Source of the DNA: Cellvibrio sp. PSBB006 | Lineage (GTDB): Bacteria > Pseudomonadota > Gammaproteobacteria > Pseudomonadales > Cellvibrionaceae | NCBI RefSeq assembly: GCF_002162135.1 | Contig: NZ_CP021382.1 | Location: 496,001-560,000 of the forward strand | Direction: 5' to 3' | DNA length: 64,000 nt | Shown here: piece by piece, positions 35,662 through 43,776 of the stretch | Layout: every line of letters starts with the position of its first letter | Position numbering within the stretch: the first letter of the stretch is position 1 | Notes under the pieces: generated by a model | Database searches by the model: none | What the model saw: the letters and a program-made list of their open reading frames with translations, nothing else | What the model was told of the DNA's origin: nothing | Position numbers and translations under genes: made by a program

Positions 35662-36516
35662 TTATTTGGACGAACGGATCTTCTTTTCACCCGAGTCAAC
35701 GGTTTGATAAATCAGGGTGTTGATGGTCATCGGGCCCACGCCACCCGGCACGGGTGTATAGGCAGCAGCTCGATCCACCAAGGGCTTCAATTCAATGTCG
35801 CCGACACCGCCGGGGTGATAACCGGCATCCACAACGACTGCGCCGTCTCTAATCCACTCAGCTTTAATAAATTCGGGTTTACCCACGGCCCCAACAATAA
35901 TATCGGCTTGCTTGATCAATGCCGGTAAATCCTGCGTGCGGGAATGACAGATCGTGACGGTGGCGTTGGCGTTCAACAGCATCATCGCCATGGGTTTACC
36001 CAGAATCGGGCTGCGACCCACGACCACGGCGTGCTTGCCAGATAGGGGAATATTGTAGGCTTCCAGCAATCGCATAATGCCTTTCGGGGTTGCGCAACCG
36101 TAAGCCTCTTCGCCCATACTCATGCGGCCGAAACCGAGGCAGGTCACGCCATCAACGTCTTTTTCGGCGGCGATAGCATCAAAGCACAAGCGCTCATCAA
36201 TCTGTTCCGGCACCGGGTGTTGCAACAAAATGCCATGGACATTGGGGTTCTGGTTCAACTCGTTAATCTTGGCCAGCAACTCCTCGGTGGTCGTCTGGCT
36301 GGACATCTCCACCTTCAACGAATCCATCCCGATACGCTTACAGGCGTTGCCCTTCATCTTCACATACGTGGCCGACGCGGGATCATCACCCACCAGAATG
36401 GTGGCGAGGATAGGGGTTTGACCGTTGCTGCTGGCTTTAAGCGCCGCAACACGCTGGGAAAGTTCTTGTTCGGTTTTTTCGGCAAGCGCCTTGCCATCGA
36501 GGACCATTGCAGACAT
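35662..36516 (-). CDS. folD: Methylenetetrahydrofolate dehydrogenase/cyclohydrolase
   Basis: Bifunctional enzyme making 10-formyl-THF from methylene-THF with NADP. 284 residues. Catalytic region [13 protein letters not shown], folate-site [13 protein letters not shown]-binding [13 protein letters not shown] and the C-terminal [12 protein letters not shown] are all intact. Start at ATG 36516; AAGG lies 9-13 bases upstream. The intergenic region upstream adjoins the VgrG remnant. Confidence 0.96.
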   Translation of the reverse strand: MSAMVLDGKALAEKTEQELSQRVAALKASSNGQTPILATILVGDDPASATYVKMKGNACKRIGMDSLKVEMSSQTTTEELLAKINELNQNPNVHGILLQHPVPEQIDERLCFDAIAAEKDVDGVTCLGFGRMSMGEEAYGCATPKGIMRLLEAYNIPLSGKHAVVVGRSPILGKPMAMMLLNANATVTICHSRTQDLPALIKQADIIVGAVGKPEFIKAEWIRDGAVVVDAGYHPGGVGDIELKPLVDRAAAYTPVPGGVGPMTINTLIYQTVDSGEKKIRSSK

Positions 36517-36647
36517 GGGTTCAAGCTACCTTAGACAGTTGATCTTATAAGGGAAAACAGGGCGGCATTGTCCCACAGGCACGGTTAAATGGGGAGCTTT
36601 TGAGGTAAAGAAAAAGGGTAGGGGTGGAATGTTGCGACGCGCCATAG

Positions 36648-37097
36648 CTATCACAAAGCACCGAACAGGTGCTAGGTGCAAAAGTGATTGAAGCCCTGGG
36701 CACACTCAAACTGTTAAGCGCCGGCACTGCGAATATCACCGCCGTGGATAACCTCAACATCACCACCGCCAGCGATCAAAGCAATAAAATTGGATGCGAC
36801 TTGAAGCGGCGGATAGGCAATATCGTTGATTCGTTGGCGGTGGCCAAACAACTGATAAAAATGCAGGGCGGTGGCAAGGTGTGGCTGGGTAGTGAATCGG
36901 TGAATGTGTTGCAGATCCTCAGTGATTTAATTCAGGCGGTGGATGTGGCGAATACCGCTTCATTACACACGCATCCTTATACCGATAATGGTTCACCGAT
37001 GAATACTCAAGCTCCGAACCAAAGTAGTGCTTTCAGTAGTGAAAAGGAGCTGGGGGTCACCTTGAAGCTCCGGCTAGATCCAATTATCGAGATCTAG
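36648..37097 (+). pseudogene. C-terminal remnant of a VgrG (type VI secretion spike) protein
   Basis: The frame is open after a TAG at 36645-36647, but has no convincing start (GTG 36669 lacks a ribosome binding site). It reads as a beta-prism-like repeat (EQVLGAKVIEALGTLKLLSA, ITAVDNLNITTASDQ), then GKVWLGSESVNVLQILSDLI and a HTHPYTDNGSP stretch. These are hallmarks of the C-terminal end of VgrG/gpV-type spike proteins, which are normally 600 residues or more; about 150 remain. The N-terminal spike domains are absent from the window. It marks the left edge of a small accessory region next to folD. Confidence 0.7.
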
Positions 37098-37135
37098 GTA
37101 TACTGTGTTAATTGGGTTTTTCGGGAGCCGAGTTT

Positions 37136-37906
37136 ATGGAGGACAAGGTAATAATGACCAGAGAAAAAAACGATCCTATTATTGTGGGCATTCTTATCGC
37201 CATCGGTGCTTTAGTGCTTTGGTATTTCGCGAGCTTAGCTATAGTTGAAGCAGTGCTGCCTGCATGGACCAGCGTCCTTTCCGATTTTTTTACAGCCGTA
37301 GCGGGTGCATTTGCAGGCGCTTTTTTTGCTTTCAAATTTAGCGATAGAATTGAAGCTAGACGTCGTAAAGAAGAGGAAGACACAAAAACCGAAAAAAACG
37401 TAGCTTTGATAAATAAGGCGTTAGTAAATTTGGCAGTGCAGCTAAACACCATAAAAAATATTGTTTTTACGCTACAAAAACAAGATCACTTTTTTTCTAT
37501 TGCATTCAGTATGCGGGCTGTGGAAAATTTCCATGATGGTTCGCGGGTAGATGTGGGCGAGCTGTCGTTGGTGCTAACAAAATTTCCAGATTTGCTGCTT
37601 GAACTTAGCATCGAGCAAGATGGATTTATTCAAACACTTAAGTCTGTCTACGAGCGTAATAAGTTCTATTCTAATGTGTTGCAGCCAGAGATGCGTAAAG
37701 CGGACCTTTTAGGTCGCTCCTGCTCATTGGAAGAGTATCAGCGCGCTTTACCTGAATACGCTTTCAGAGGGGCAATAGATGCTGCGCAAATAATGATTGA
37801 AAATACAGCTGCTGCCGATATCGGCTTAAGCAAAAAATTTGTTGAGATTCGACAAGCAGCTGAGAAAATGTATCCAACGCAACAATTTTTGAAGTTGGAA
37901 GCATAA
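37136..37906 (+). CDS. Two-helix membrane protein with coiled coil, unknown function
   Basis: About 256 residues from ATG 37136 (GGGAG ten bases upstream; ATG 37154 with AAGG is an alternative). Two hydrophobic segments lie near residues 16-37 and 45-65, followed by a charged coiled-coil stretch (RIEARRRKEEEDTKTEKN) and a soluble helical domain of about 150 residues. Not recognised. It begins 39 bases after the VgrG remnant on the same strand, in DNA that is A+T-richer than its surroundings, so it may be cargo of a former type VI locus. This is inference from position only. Confidence 0.7.
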   Translation: MEDKVIMTREKNDPIIVGILIAIGALVLWYFASLAIVEAVLPAWTSVLSDFFTAVAGAFAGAFFAFKFSDRIEARRRKEEEDTKTEKNVALINKALVNLAVQLNTIKNIVFTLQKQDHFFSIAFSMRAVENFHDGSRVDVGELSLVLTKFPDLLLELSIEQDGFIQTLKSVYERNKFYSNVLQPEMRKADLLGRSCSLEEYQRALPEYAFRGAIDAAQIMIENTAAADIGLSKKFVEIRQAAEKMYPTQQFLKLEA

Positions 37907-38047
37907 TTTTCACAATACATTGCGACTCAGTTATTCTTACGATTATCTTCCTGAGGAAGAACGGTAAGGTTTGCATTTGTTGGGCGAATGACCTGCTGGA
38001 GCAACACAGATGGTAGTGAAAGAATTTGCAAGGATCGAGAGGCTATA

Positions 38048-38404
38048 GTGATATTTTATAAGACGCTGCGTGATTTTATGAACGATGAAAACTGGAATGC
38101 TTTGAACTTGGCAAGTTACGCGGCTGAATGTGGAGCATACTTTTTGGTGGAGCAAGATTCGGATTTCTGTTTTACTGGACAAGAATTTTTCACTTGGTAC
38201 AAATTCAAAGATGAATTTTGTGGGAAGTTAGAGGATATTTACCGAGTTATTTACATGCCAGGTGTCTCATATCTATTGCATGATGTCGACGACACCAGTT
38301 CTATATGGCTCTGCTATACTAGGAATCTCCTGTTTGTTTCGATTCCGTTGACAATTTTGTCAGCCATAATCGTTCCATATTTTACTGCCATTCTCACGTT
38401 CTGA
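38048..38404 (+). CDS. Small protein with C-terminal membrane helix, unknown function
   Basis: 118 residues from a GTG at 38048 with AGAGG five bases upstream. The frame extends upstream to 37988, but that part lacks gene-like character. Soluble, aromatic-rich N-terminal portion with several cysteines, then one hydrophobic segment near the end (NLLFVSIPLTILSAIIVPYF). It may be a genuine accessory gene or part of a decayed one; no relatives recognised. Confidence 0.45.
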   Translation: MIFYKTLRDFMNDENWNALNLASYAAECGAYFLVEQDSDFCFTGQEFFTWYKFKDEFCGKLEDIYRVIYMPGVSYLLHDVDDTSSIWLCYTRNLLFVSIPLTILSAIIVPYFTAILTF

Positions 38405-38501
38405 TTGTGGCGCTAAATTTTCCTATGGCAGTGATTACTGGGTTATTGGTGTTGCCCGCTTCCTTGCGAGTGGCGTCATTTATAGGTCTATTGCCTATTG
38501 G

Positions 38502-38527
38502 GGACAGAACTATGAAAACTTCTGTCC
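38502..38527. repeat. Short inverted repeat in accessory region
   Basis: GGACAGAA (38502-38509) faces TTCTGTCC (38520-38527), loop of ten bases. Lies in the gap between convergent accessory genes; could be a weak terminator or a relic of a mobile-element end. Confidence 0.45.
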
Positions 38528-38560
38528 ATCGAAGATGGAAGTTGCTAATACAAATGTGGG

Positions 38561-38857
38561 TTATGCGTGTTTTTCCCATTCCGATTCATATCCGCTATTT
38601 CTGAGGTATGCCCGAATACTTTCAAAAACGTACTCGTTCCAGGCCTCAAGGTCTGATTGCCCTGCTACAACTTCCCCTTTCTTTTTGTCTTTTACAATTT
38701 CATCGACCATATCCCAAAAAAATTTGGCCAGTGCATCGGCTTCTTCTGATGATACGGCTTGGCCAGCCTCAATGACTTTAATTACTATTGGACGATCAAG
38801 CTTTCGTGCGTAGTGAAGAATGAAATCTTTTTCTTCTTCAAATTTGTATTCAATCAT
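38561..38857 (-). CDS. Small acidic protein, possible immunity protein
   Basis: 98 residues from ATG 38857, with AGGA seven bases upstream. Strongly acidic (EEEKDF, SSEEADAL), soluble, no cysteine. Its start codon overlaps the stop of the preceding gene (ATGA), so the two are translationally coupled. A small acidic partner coupled to a gene near a VgrG remnant is the usual arrangement of an effector-immunity pair, but I do not recognise the family, and the assignment is inference. Confidence 0.7.
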   Translation of the reverse strand: MIEYKFEEEKDFILHYARKLDRPIVIKVIEAGQAVSSEEADALAKFFWDMVDEIVKDKKKGEVVAGQSDLEAWNEYVFESIRAYLRNSGYESEWEKHA

Positions 38858-39228
38858 AATGCTTTCCTCGCATCGGTAATTTTGCTCATCCTGTCCGCAA
38901 CCCATGCTAGTTTCTTTGCGAGCGTATACACAGTCATCTGTTCTGTCACGGTTAACAGATAATGCTGCTTTTCTCGTTTGTCCTGGACGAATGCAAGACC
39001 GCTAGGAATATCAGCGGCTTCCAGTACCCAATAAACGTTCACCGCTTTGCCATCGGCATGTTTGGTTTTCATTCTGTACTTATCTTTTAGGTGCTGCCAG
39101 TGGGCGGAAAATGAAAGCCCCATTTGGTCATGCGGTATAACCCAGTGCTTACATGGTGAAAACAGGTAATCCTTTACTCCTAATCGTCTGCACTAGCGTT
39201 TGGACGTCATTTCCGGCTTTGTGGGCAT
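38854..39228 (-). pseudogene. Possible effector C-terminal fragment, broken by an in-frame TAG
   Basis: The long open part encodes a coherent domain (KDYLFSPCKHWVIP, SFSAHWQHLKDKYRMKTK, VYWVLEAADIPSGLAF, HYLLTVTEQMTVYTLA, VADRMSKITDARKAL). The coherent part begins well upstream of the first usable ATG (39123) without a start codon, and the frame meets a TAG at 39193-39195, beyond which the same frame continues to an ATG at 39228. Either the gene starts at 39123 and is short (89 residues), or it is a nonsense-interrupted or truncated gene. No function can be assigned from known families; neighbours suggest a type VI-related cargo protein. Confidence 0.55.
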
Positions 39229-39374
39229 ATTAGCGACTTGGCCACGGCTGTATTGTAAGCAGTATCAAGCATTTATTAGGGAGAAAAAGGGTGCGATGCA
39301 GTTTGGGAAGGATTATCGAAAAACACCAATAGTTTGGCGTTTGAGTTAGCAAGGAGTGTTTAACGGACGGGGAG

Positions 39375-39451
39375 TGGGGTGGCTGATGGGGCTCGAACCC
39401 ACGACCACTGGAATCACAATCCAGGGCTCTACCAACTGAGCTACAGCCACC
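39375..39451 (-). tRNA. tRNA-His (GTG)
   Basis: Minus-strand tRNA with acceptor GTGGCTG/CAGCCAC, the extra G-1 opposite C73 that identifies tRNA-His, anticodon GTG in ATTGTGATT and encoded CCA. Third in the Pro-Arg-His transcript. Confidence 0.96.
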
Positions 39452-39521
39452 GTAGCATTGCAGACAAACTTTTTAACACACTCACCAGCTATTTGGTAAT
39501 GACACCAATGCTTCAAACAAA

Positions 39522-39598
39522 TGGTACGCCCGGCAGGACTCGAACCTGCGACCATCCGCTTAGAAGGCGGATGCTCTATCCAGCTGAGCTACGGGCGC
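39522..39598 (-). tRNA. tRNA-Arg (TCT)
   Basis: 77-base minus-strand tRNA: acceptor GCGCCCG/CGGGCGT (one G-U pair), anticodon TCT in CTTCTAAG, T-arm GGTTCGAGTCC, encoded CCA. Middle gene of the Pro-Arg-His cluster. Confidence 0.96.
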
Positions 39599-39645
39599 AT
39601 ACTGGAAGTCGAACCCTGGCAGGTTCCCGTTATAGCTAGGTAAAG

Positions 39646-39722
39646 TGGTCGGAGTGGAGGGATTCGAACCCCCGACATTCTGCTCCCAAAGCAGACGCGC
39701 TACCGGACTGCGCTACACTCCG
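39646..39722 (-). tRNA. tRNA-Pro (TGG)
   Basis: 77-base minus-strand tRNA: acceptor CGGAGTG/CACTCCG, D-arm TAGCGCAGTCCGGTAGCGC, anticodon TGG in TTTGGGAG, encoded CCA. First gene of the cluster, directly behind the promoter. Confidence 0.96.
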
Positions 39723-39758
39723 AATGAAACCAGGAGCACCTGATTTCGAGAGGTGCGC

Positions 39759-39787
39759 ATGATACCCATGCGCTCAGGGATCGTCAA
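39759..39787 (-). promoter_or_regulatory. Promoter of the Pro-Arg-His tRNA operon
   Basis: -35 TTGACG (plus 39782-39787), 17-base spacer, -10 TATCAT (39759-39764), then a G+C-rich discriminator (GCGCACC) as expected for a stringently controlled stable-RNA promoter. Confidence 0.85.
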
Positions 39788-39934
39788 CGAAAAAGGATTA
39801 AGTCGTTGAAATAATCTGGATCTATTGAGCAGATTATCTGCGTCTCGCTGGCTTAATGATCAGCAATGACGCCTTGCTCTTGTTTCAACGCGGGTCTGTG
39901 GTCAGAATAGTGCGTCAGTCCGTTGGGAGTTTGT

Positions 39935-40438
39935 ATGCAAAACAATAATGTAGGCGTTGCAATGAAGTTGGGGATGCGTCGGCTTGCCTCTGGCGTATGT
40001 ATCTTGTCAGCGCGCACAGAAAATGGCGAGTTGTTTGCCATGACCGTATCTTCTGTCACATCCGTATCGGACAATCCCGCTTCTTTATTGGTATGCATCA
40101 ATAAGACAGTTTCGCAGCACGATTACCTGTCAACCCCGGGCACTCATTTTGCGATTAACGCTTTGAACTCTGGTCAGCAGGACCTTTCCAATCTGTGTGC
40201 CGGGCGTGAGCAGGGGCGGGATCGCTTCAGCATTGGCGCCTGGCAGCAAGACGAAAACGGTGTGCCGTATTTAACCGACGCCCAGGCAGCTTTTTTCTGT
40301 CAGGCGGATAAGGTAATGGAATACGGCACTCACCACATTGTTGTGGGCAAGATTCACCAGGTATTAGTGGGTGAGGATGATGTTAATCCCTTGCTATACG
40401 TTGATGGCCGCTACGGTTTACTGGCGCGTCCTGAATAA
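39935..40438 (+). CDS. Flavin reductase family protein
   Basis: 167 residues from ATG 39935, with GGGAG six bases upstream. FMN-binding split-barrel fold of the flavin reductase family (HpaC-like): MKLGMRRLASGVCILSA, MTVSSVTSVSDNPASLLVCINKT, THFAINAL and GKIHQVLVGEDDVNPLLYVDGRYG are the usual blocks. Supplies reduced flavin to a partner monooxygenase in known cases; no oxygenase gene is nearby, so the partner is unknown. Confidence 0.9.
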   Translation: MQNNNVGVAMKLGMRRLASGVCILSARTENGELFAMTVSSVTSVSDNPASLLVCINKTVSQHDYLSTPGTHFAINALNSGQQDLSNLCAGREQGRDRFSIGAWQQDENGVPYLTDAQAAFFCQADKVMEYGTHHIVVGKIHQVLVGEDDVNPLLYVDGRYGLLARPE

Positions 40439-40951
40439 AGAAATCCTTCAATTCACCTTTGGTGCGCAGATTTGGCCGATGAGTAATAACCGGGCATTTT
40501 TTAATTTCTGCTAACCATTTGTTTGCTGTAAAACGCAGCAAAAATTAACGTGATTATGCTCTTGTATTATGAAAGTTTTGTGGCTACGGTCGGTTCGCGG
40601 TTAATGTCCACTAACCTTTTATGCACACCTTGGGTGCGGAATTAATCAAGTTGTTTGAAGACTGCACTAAAACCTGTTTTTGCTCGGATAAATGTTTGTA
40701 ATTTATTGATTTATAAGGGAAAAATAAATAAGGTCAAAAAATGCACAATTTGTAGTTAGGCCAGATATTTTGCGGCTTGGCGATGGTTTCCCAAAATGTA
40801 TCCACTAAGTTATCCACAGAAAATGTGGACAAATTAAATGTGAATTTTATTGTGCAAAAAAGTTACAGTTACTCTTGCGTATCACTTTTCTCCACCAGAA
40901 TTGCTACAGTTTTCCTGTCATTAATGACGCCGTTGTTTGGATTTGAATGCT
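40439..40951. other. AT-rich intergenic region upstream of gpsA
   Basis: 513 bases with no convincing gene (short open frames only). A+T-rich tracts and two perfectly oriented DnaA boxes occur near the right end. Promoter elements for gpsA must lie here, but no single pair stands out. Confidence 0.5.
40810..40832. promoter_or_regulatory. Inverted pair of DnaA boxes
   Basis: TTATCCACA (40810-40818, exact consensus) and TGTGGACAA (40824-40832, complement of TTGTCCACA) face each other across five bases. A third, weaker site GTATCCACT lies at 40798-40806. The group is about 120 bases upstream of gpsA. Confidence 0.65.
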
Positions 40952-41974
40952 ATGAGTGAAAAATTAAAGGTTGCAGTACTGGGGGGCGGGAGTTTTGGCA
41001 CAGCTATTGCCAATATCATTGCCTGTAATCAACACGTCGTCAGTTTATGGATGCGTTCGCCGGAGCAGGCAGCGGAATATCAATCTGCGCGCGAAAACAC
41101 GCGTTACCTTCCCGGCTATCGCTTGCATGACAGCCTGAGTATTACCGCTGATCTTGAAGCGGCTGTCTCCGTCAGTGACTTGATATTTGTTTCAATTCCC
41201 AGTCATTCATTTCGCGCAGTAACCCGTCAGATGCGGGTTTATCTCAAACCAGAGGCAATTATCATCAGTACCGCCAAAGGTATTGAGCCTGAAGGCTTTA
41301 CCTTGATGAGCCAGATTCTTGAGCAAGAGTTGCCTTCACATCGGATCGGTGTGCTCAGTGGTCCTAATTTTGCTAAAGAAATTGTGCAGCAACAACAAAC
41401 TGGCAGTGTTATCGCCAGTGAACATCAGTCGGTTATCAGTTGTGTCCAATCGACCTTGAGTTCTGCGACCTTTCGCGTTTATGCAAACAATGATCGCTAT
41501 GGTGTGGAATTGGGTGGGGCGCTAAAAAATATTTATGCAATTATTTGTGGTATGGCTGCGGCGCTTGGCGCAGGCAATAATACCCAGGCGATGTTGTTGA
41601 CGCGTAGCCTTGCCGAGATGGGGCGTTTTGCCAGCCTTATGGGCGCTAATCCAATGACATTTTTAGGCTTGGCCGGTGTGGGCGATTTAATTCTCACATG
41701 TACTTCTGATTTGAGTCGTAATTATCGCGTGGGTTATGCGTTGGGGCAGGGTAAGCCACTGGATGAAGTGGTTTCCGGTTTGGGGCAGGTTGCAGAAGGC
41801 GTCAATACTTTGCGTCAGGTAAAACAAAAAGCGGATGAATTAGGTGTTTATATGCCGCTTGTATCGGGCTTACATGGTATTTTGTTTGAACAGAAAAAAA
41901 TTGCAGACGTCGTGCGTGGTTTGATGTTGGGCGAACAAAATTATGATGTGGAATACGCAGGAAAACGATCATGA
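40952..41974 (+). CDS. gpsA: Glycerol-3-phosphate dehydrogenase (NAD(P)+)
   Basis: Makes sn-glycerol-3-phosphate from dihydroxyacetone phosphate for phospholipid synthesis. 340 residues from ATG 40952. Rossmann motif [11 protein letters not shown] (10-20), [18 protein letters not shown] and the catalytic-Lys segment [11 protein letters not shown] are present. Ribosome binding site is weak. The stop overlaps the next start (ATGA), opening a five-gene run gpsA-DUF4389-sixA-hydrolase-DUF4892 as in pseudomonads. Confidence 0.95.
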   Translation: MSEKLKVAVLGGGSFGTAIANIIACNQHVVSLWMRSPEQAAEYQSARENTRYLPGYRLHDSLSITADLEAAVSVSDLIFVSIPSHSFRAVTRQMRVYLKPEAIIISTAKGIEPEGFTLMSQILEQELPSHRIGVLSGPNFAKEIVQQQQTGSVIASEHQSVISCVQSTLSSATFRVYANNDRYGVELGGALKNIYAIICGMAAALGAGNNTQAMLLTRSLAEMGRFASLMGANPMTFLGLAGVGDLILTCTSDLSRNYRVGYALGQGKPLDEVVSGLGQVAEGVNTLRQVKQKADELGVYMPLVSGLHGILFEQKKIADVVRGLMLGEQNYDVEYAGKRS

Positions 41975-42360
41975 ATAATGAAGAACTAAAGTCAAATCTC
42001 CTTTCGTCCAGGCATTGGTTGCGTCTGGTGTTTATGTTGCTCTTCGCAGCATTATTGCAAGTTGCCAGCATTATCATGTGGGTATTGGTGGTGTTGCAGT
42101 TCGTCTTCTCGTTAATTACCGGGCAGGACAATATCAACCTGCGGCGCTTCGGACATTCGCTTTCTACTTATATCTATCAAACATTGAAATTCCTCACCTA
42201 CAGTAGCGAAGAAAAACCTTTCCCCTTTGCAGATTGGCCCACAATTGACGAGGAGCCGCCAGTAGTAGAGGTGGTCATCGCAGAAAAACCGCGCGCTCGC
42301 ACACGAGCCAAAGCTGCGCAAAAGAAAAACGATAACGATACACAACCTGACAATTCATAA
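41971..42360 (+). CDS. DUF4389 membrane protein
   Basis: 129 residues: one long hydrophobic region (about 18-52) that could span the membrane twice, then [31 protein letters not shown], the conserved DUF4389 block, and a basic/polar tail. The function is unknown. Overlaps gpsA by four bases and precedes sixA by 23. Confidence 0.88.
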   Translation: MNNEELKSNLLSSRHWLRLVFMLLFAALLQVASIIMWVLVVLQFVFSLITGQDNINLRRFGHSLSTYIYQTLKFLTYSSEEKPFPFADWPTIDEEPPVVEVVIAEKPRARTRAKAAQKKNDNDTQPDNS

Positions 42361-42383
42361 CGCTATTAGCCCGGGAGGTGGAT

Positions 42384-42845
42384 ATGGAGCTGTTTATTCT
42401 GCGACATGGTGAAGCGGAACCTCGAACGACCACAGATGATGTGCGCCAGTTGACCGATAAGGGGCGTGCTGATGTGGCCAGAATGATCAAATCTTCATTG
42501 GAAGATTTGGGCGAGTTGACTCACATTTGGGTCAGCCCCTTGGTGCGTGCTCAGCAGACCGCTGAAATCGCCGGTGAATTGATCGGTGATATGGAGCCTT
42601 ACACCACAGAGCTGCTAAGCCCCGATGCCGATCCCCAATTGCTCTTTAACCAGTTGCAACTCAGTGAATGCCAGGGGTTGTTATTGGTTAGTCACCAGCC
42701 TCTGGTCAGTAAAATTCTCGATACGCTCTGCGGCACCGCTAACGGCTACCATGATATGGCCACGGCCTCACTGGCGTGTGTGGACATTGACATCATTGCT
42801 GCCGACATGGGCAAGTTGCGCTGGTTACGCCATTCATCGACTTGA
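42384..42845 (+). CDS. sixA: Phosphohistidine phosphatase SixA
   Basis: 153 residues from ATG 42384 (GGGAGG five bases upstream; a GTG two codons earlier is too close). Histidine phosphatase motif LRHGEAEPR with the catalytic His at residue 8, and second His in VSHQPLVSK. SixA dephosphorylates HPt-type phosphohistidines, for example ArcB or PtsN-related NPr. Third gene of the gpsA run. Confidence 0.9.
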   Translation: MELFILRHGEAEPRTTTDDVRQLTDKGRADVARMIKSSLEDLGELTHIWVSPLVRAQQTAEIAGELIGDMEPYTTELLSPDADPQLLFNQLQLSECQGLLLVSHQPLVSKILDTLCGTANGYHDMATASLACVDIDIIAADMGKLRWLRHSST

Positions 42846-42899
42846 TAACTGCCGATTCTTCAGCCACGCTTTTTTGTGAGTCGCTAATGGAGATTGAGC

Positions 42900-43757
42900 A
42901 TGCCACGTGAAATGGCGTTTGAGATTGATGGATTAACGTTTGCAGCCCAGGAATGGGGCGAGCCGGGTAAGCAGCCCATCCTTGCGCTTCATGGTTGGTT
43001 GGATAACAGCGCAAGCTTTTATGCGTTGGCGCCCCGTCTTCATGATGTGCATCTGGTTGCAGTCGATATGGCTGGACATGGGCAAAGTTCACATCGTCCT
43101 GGCGGCGCTCCCTACAATATTTGGGAGGATGTTGCGGAAATCTTTGCTATCGCGGATCAACTGGCGTGGGAGCAATTTACCCTGTTGGGACATTCGCGCG
43201 GTGCCATTATCAGTATGCTGGCGGCAGGTACTTTCCCTCAGCGGATTTCGCGGCTGGCGCTCATAGAGGGGCTTCTGCCCGAACCTACAAAAATGGAAGA
43301 TGCGCCGGAACAATTGGCGCGCTCGATCCTGGGTTTGCGCACTCAGGCCAGCAAGCCCTTATCCCTCTACAAAGATTTATCTTCGGCGGTCAAAGCCCGC
43401 GAGCGGGGAATGTTTCCCTTGAGTAATGCCGCCGCTGCCGCATTAACCGAGCGCGGTGTCAAAGGTGTACCGGGGGGTTATCAATGGAGTACAGATCAAC
43501 GCTTACTGGCTCCGTCAGCCATCAAATTGACTCGTGAACATGTGCAGGCGTTTATTGCACGTATTACCGCACCGATAAAATTGATTCTGGCGGAGGGCGG
43601 TATCCCCAAAATGTTCTCCGGGTTTCAGCGTGAAGTGTCGGTATTTCCCCAGGTTGATGTTGAGGTTATGCCTGGCGGACACCACTTACATATGGAAGGC
43701 GAGGTTGATGCCGTTGCGGCCTCATTGAATCGTTTCTTTGAAAAAACGCCCCTATAA
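42900..43757 (+). CDS. Alpha/beta fold hydrolase
   Basis: 285 residues from ATG 42900 with GGAG seven bases upstream. Oxyanion HGWLDNSASF, nucleophile S99 in GHSRGAI, and catalytic His in PGGHHLHME identify a standard alpha/beta hydrolase (esterase/lipase type). Substrate unknown. It is the usual neighbour of the DUF4892 gene in related genomes. Confidence 0.9.
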   Translation: MPREMAFEIDGLTFAAQEWGEPGKQPILALHGWLDNSASFYALAPRLHDVHLVAVDMAGHGQSSHRPGGAPYNIWEDVAEIFAIADQLAWEQFTLLGHSRGAIISMLAAGTFPQRISRLALIEGLLPEPTKMEDAPEQLARSILGLRTQASKPLSLYKDLSSAVKARERGMFPLSNAAAAALTERGVKGVPGGYQWSTDQRLLAPSAIKLTREHVQAFIARITAPIKLILAEGGIPKMFSGFQREVSVFPQVDVEVMPGGHHLHMEGEVDAVAASLNRFFEKTPL

Positions 43758-43776
43758 AATTAGTGAGGAAAACTCC

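Noticed and set aside
40439..40951. Chromosomal replication origin at the DnaA boxes
   Set aside because: Only two good boxes and no origin-associated genes nearby; a regulatory or titration site is more likely.
40777..40959. 60-codon plus-strand frame upstream of gpsA
   Set aside because: Runs over the DnaA boxes and into gpsA; no ribosome binding site and no protein-like character.
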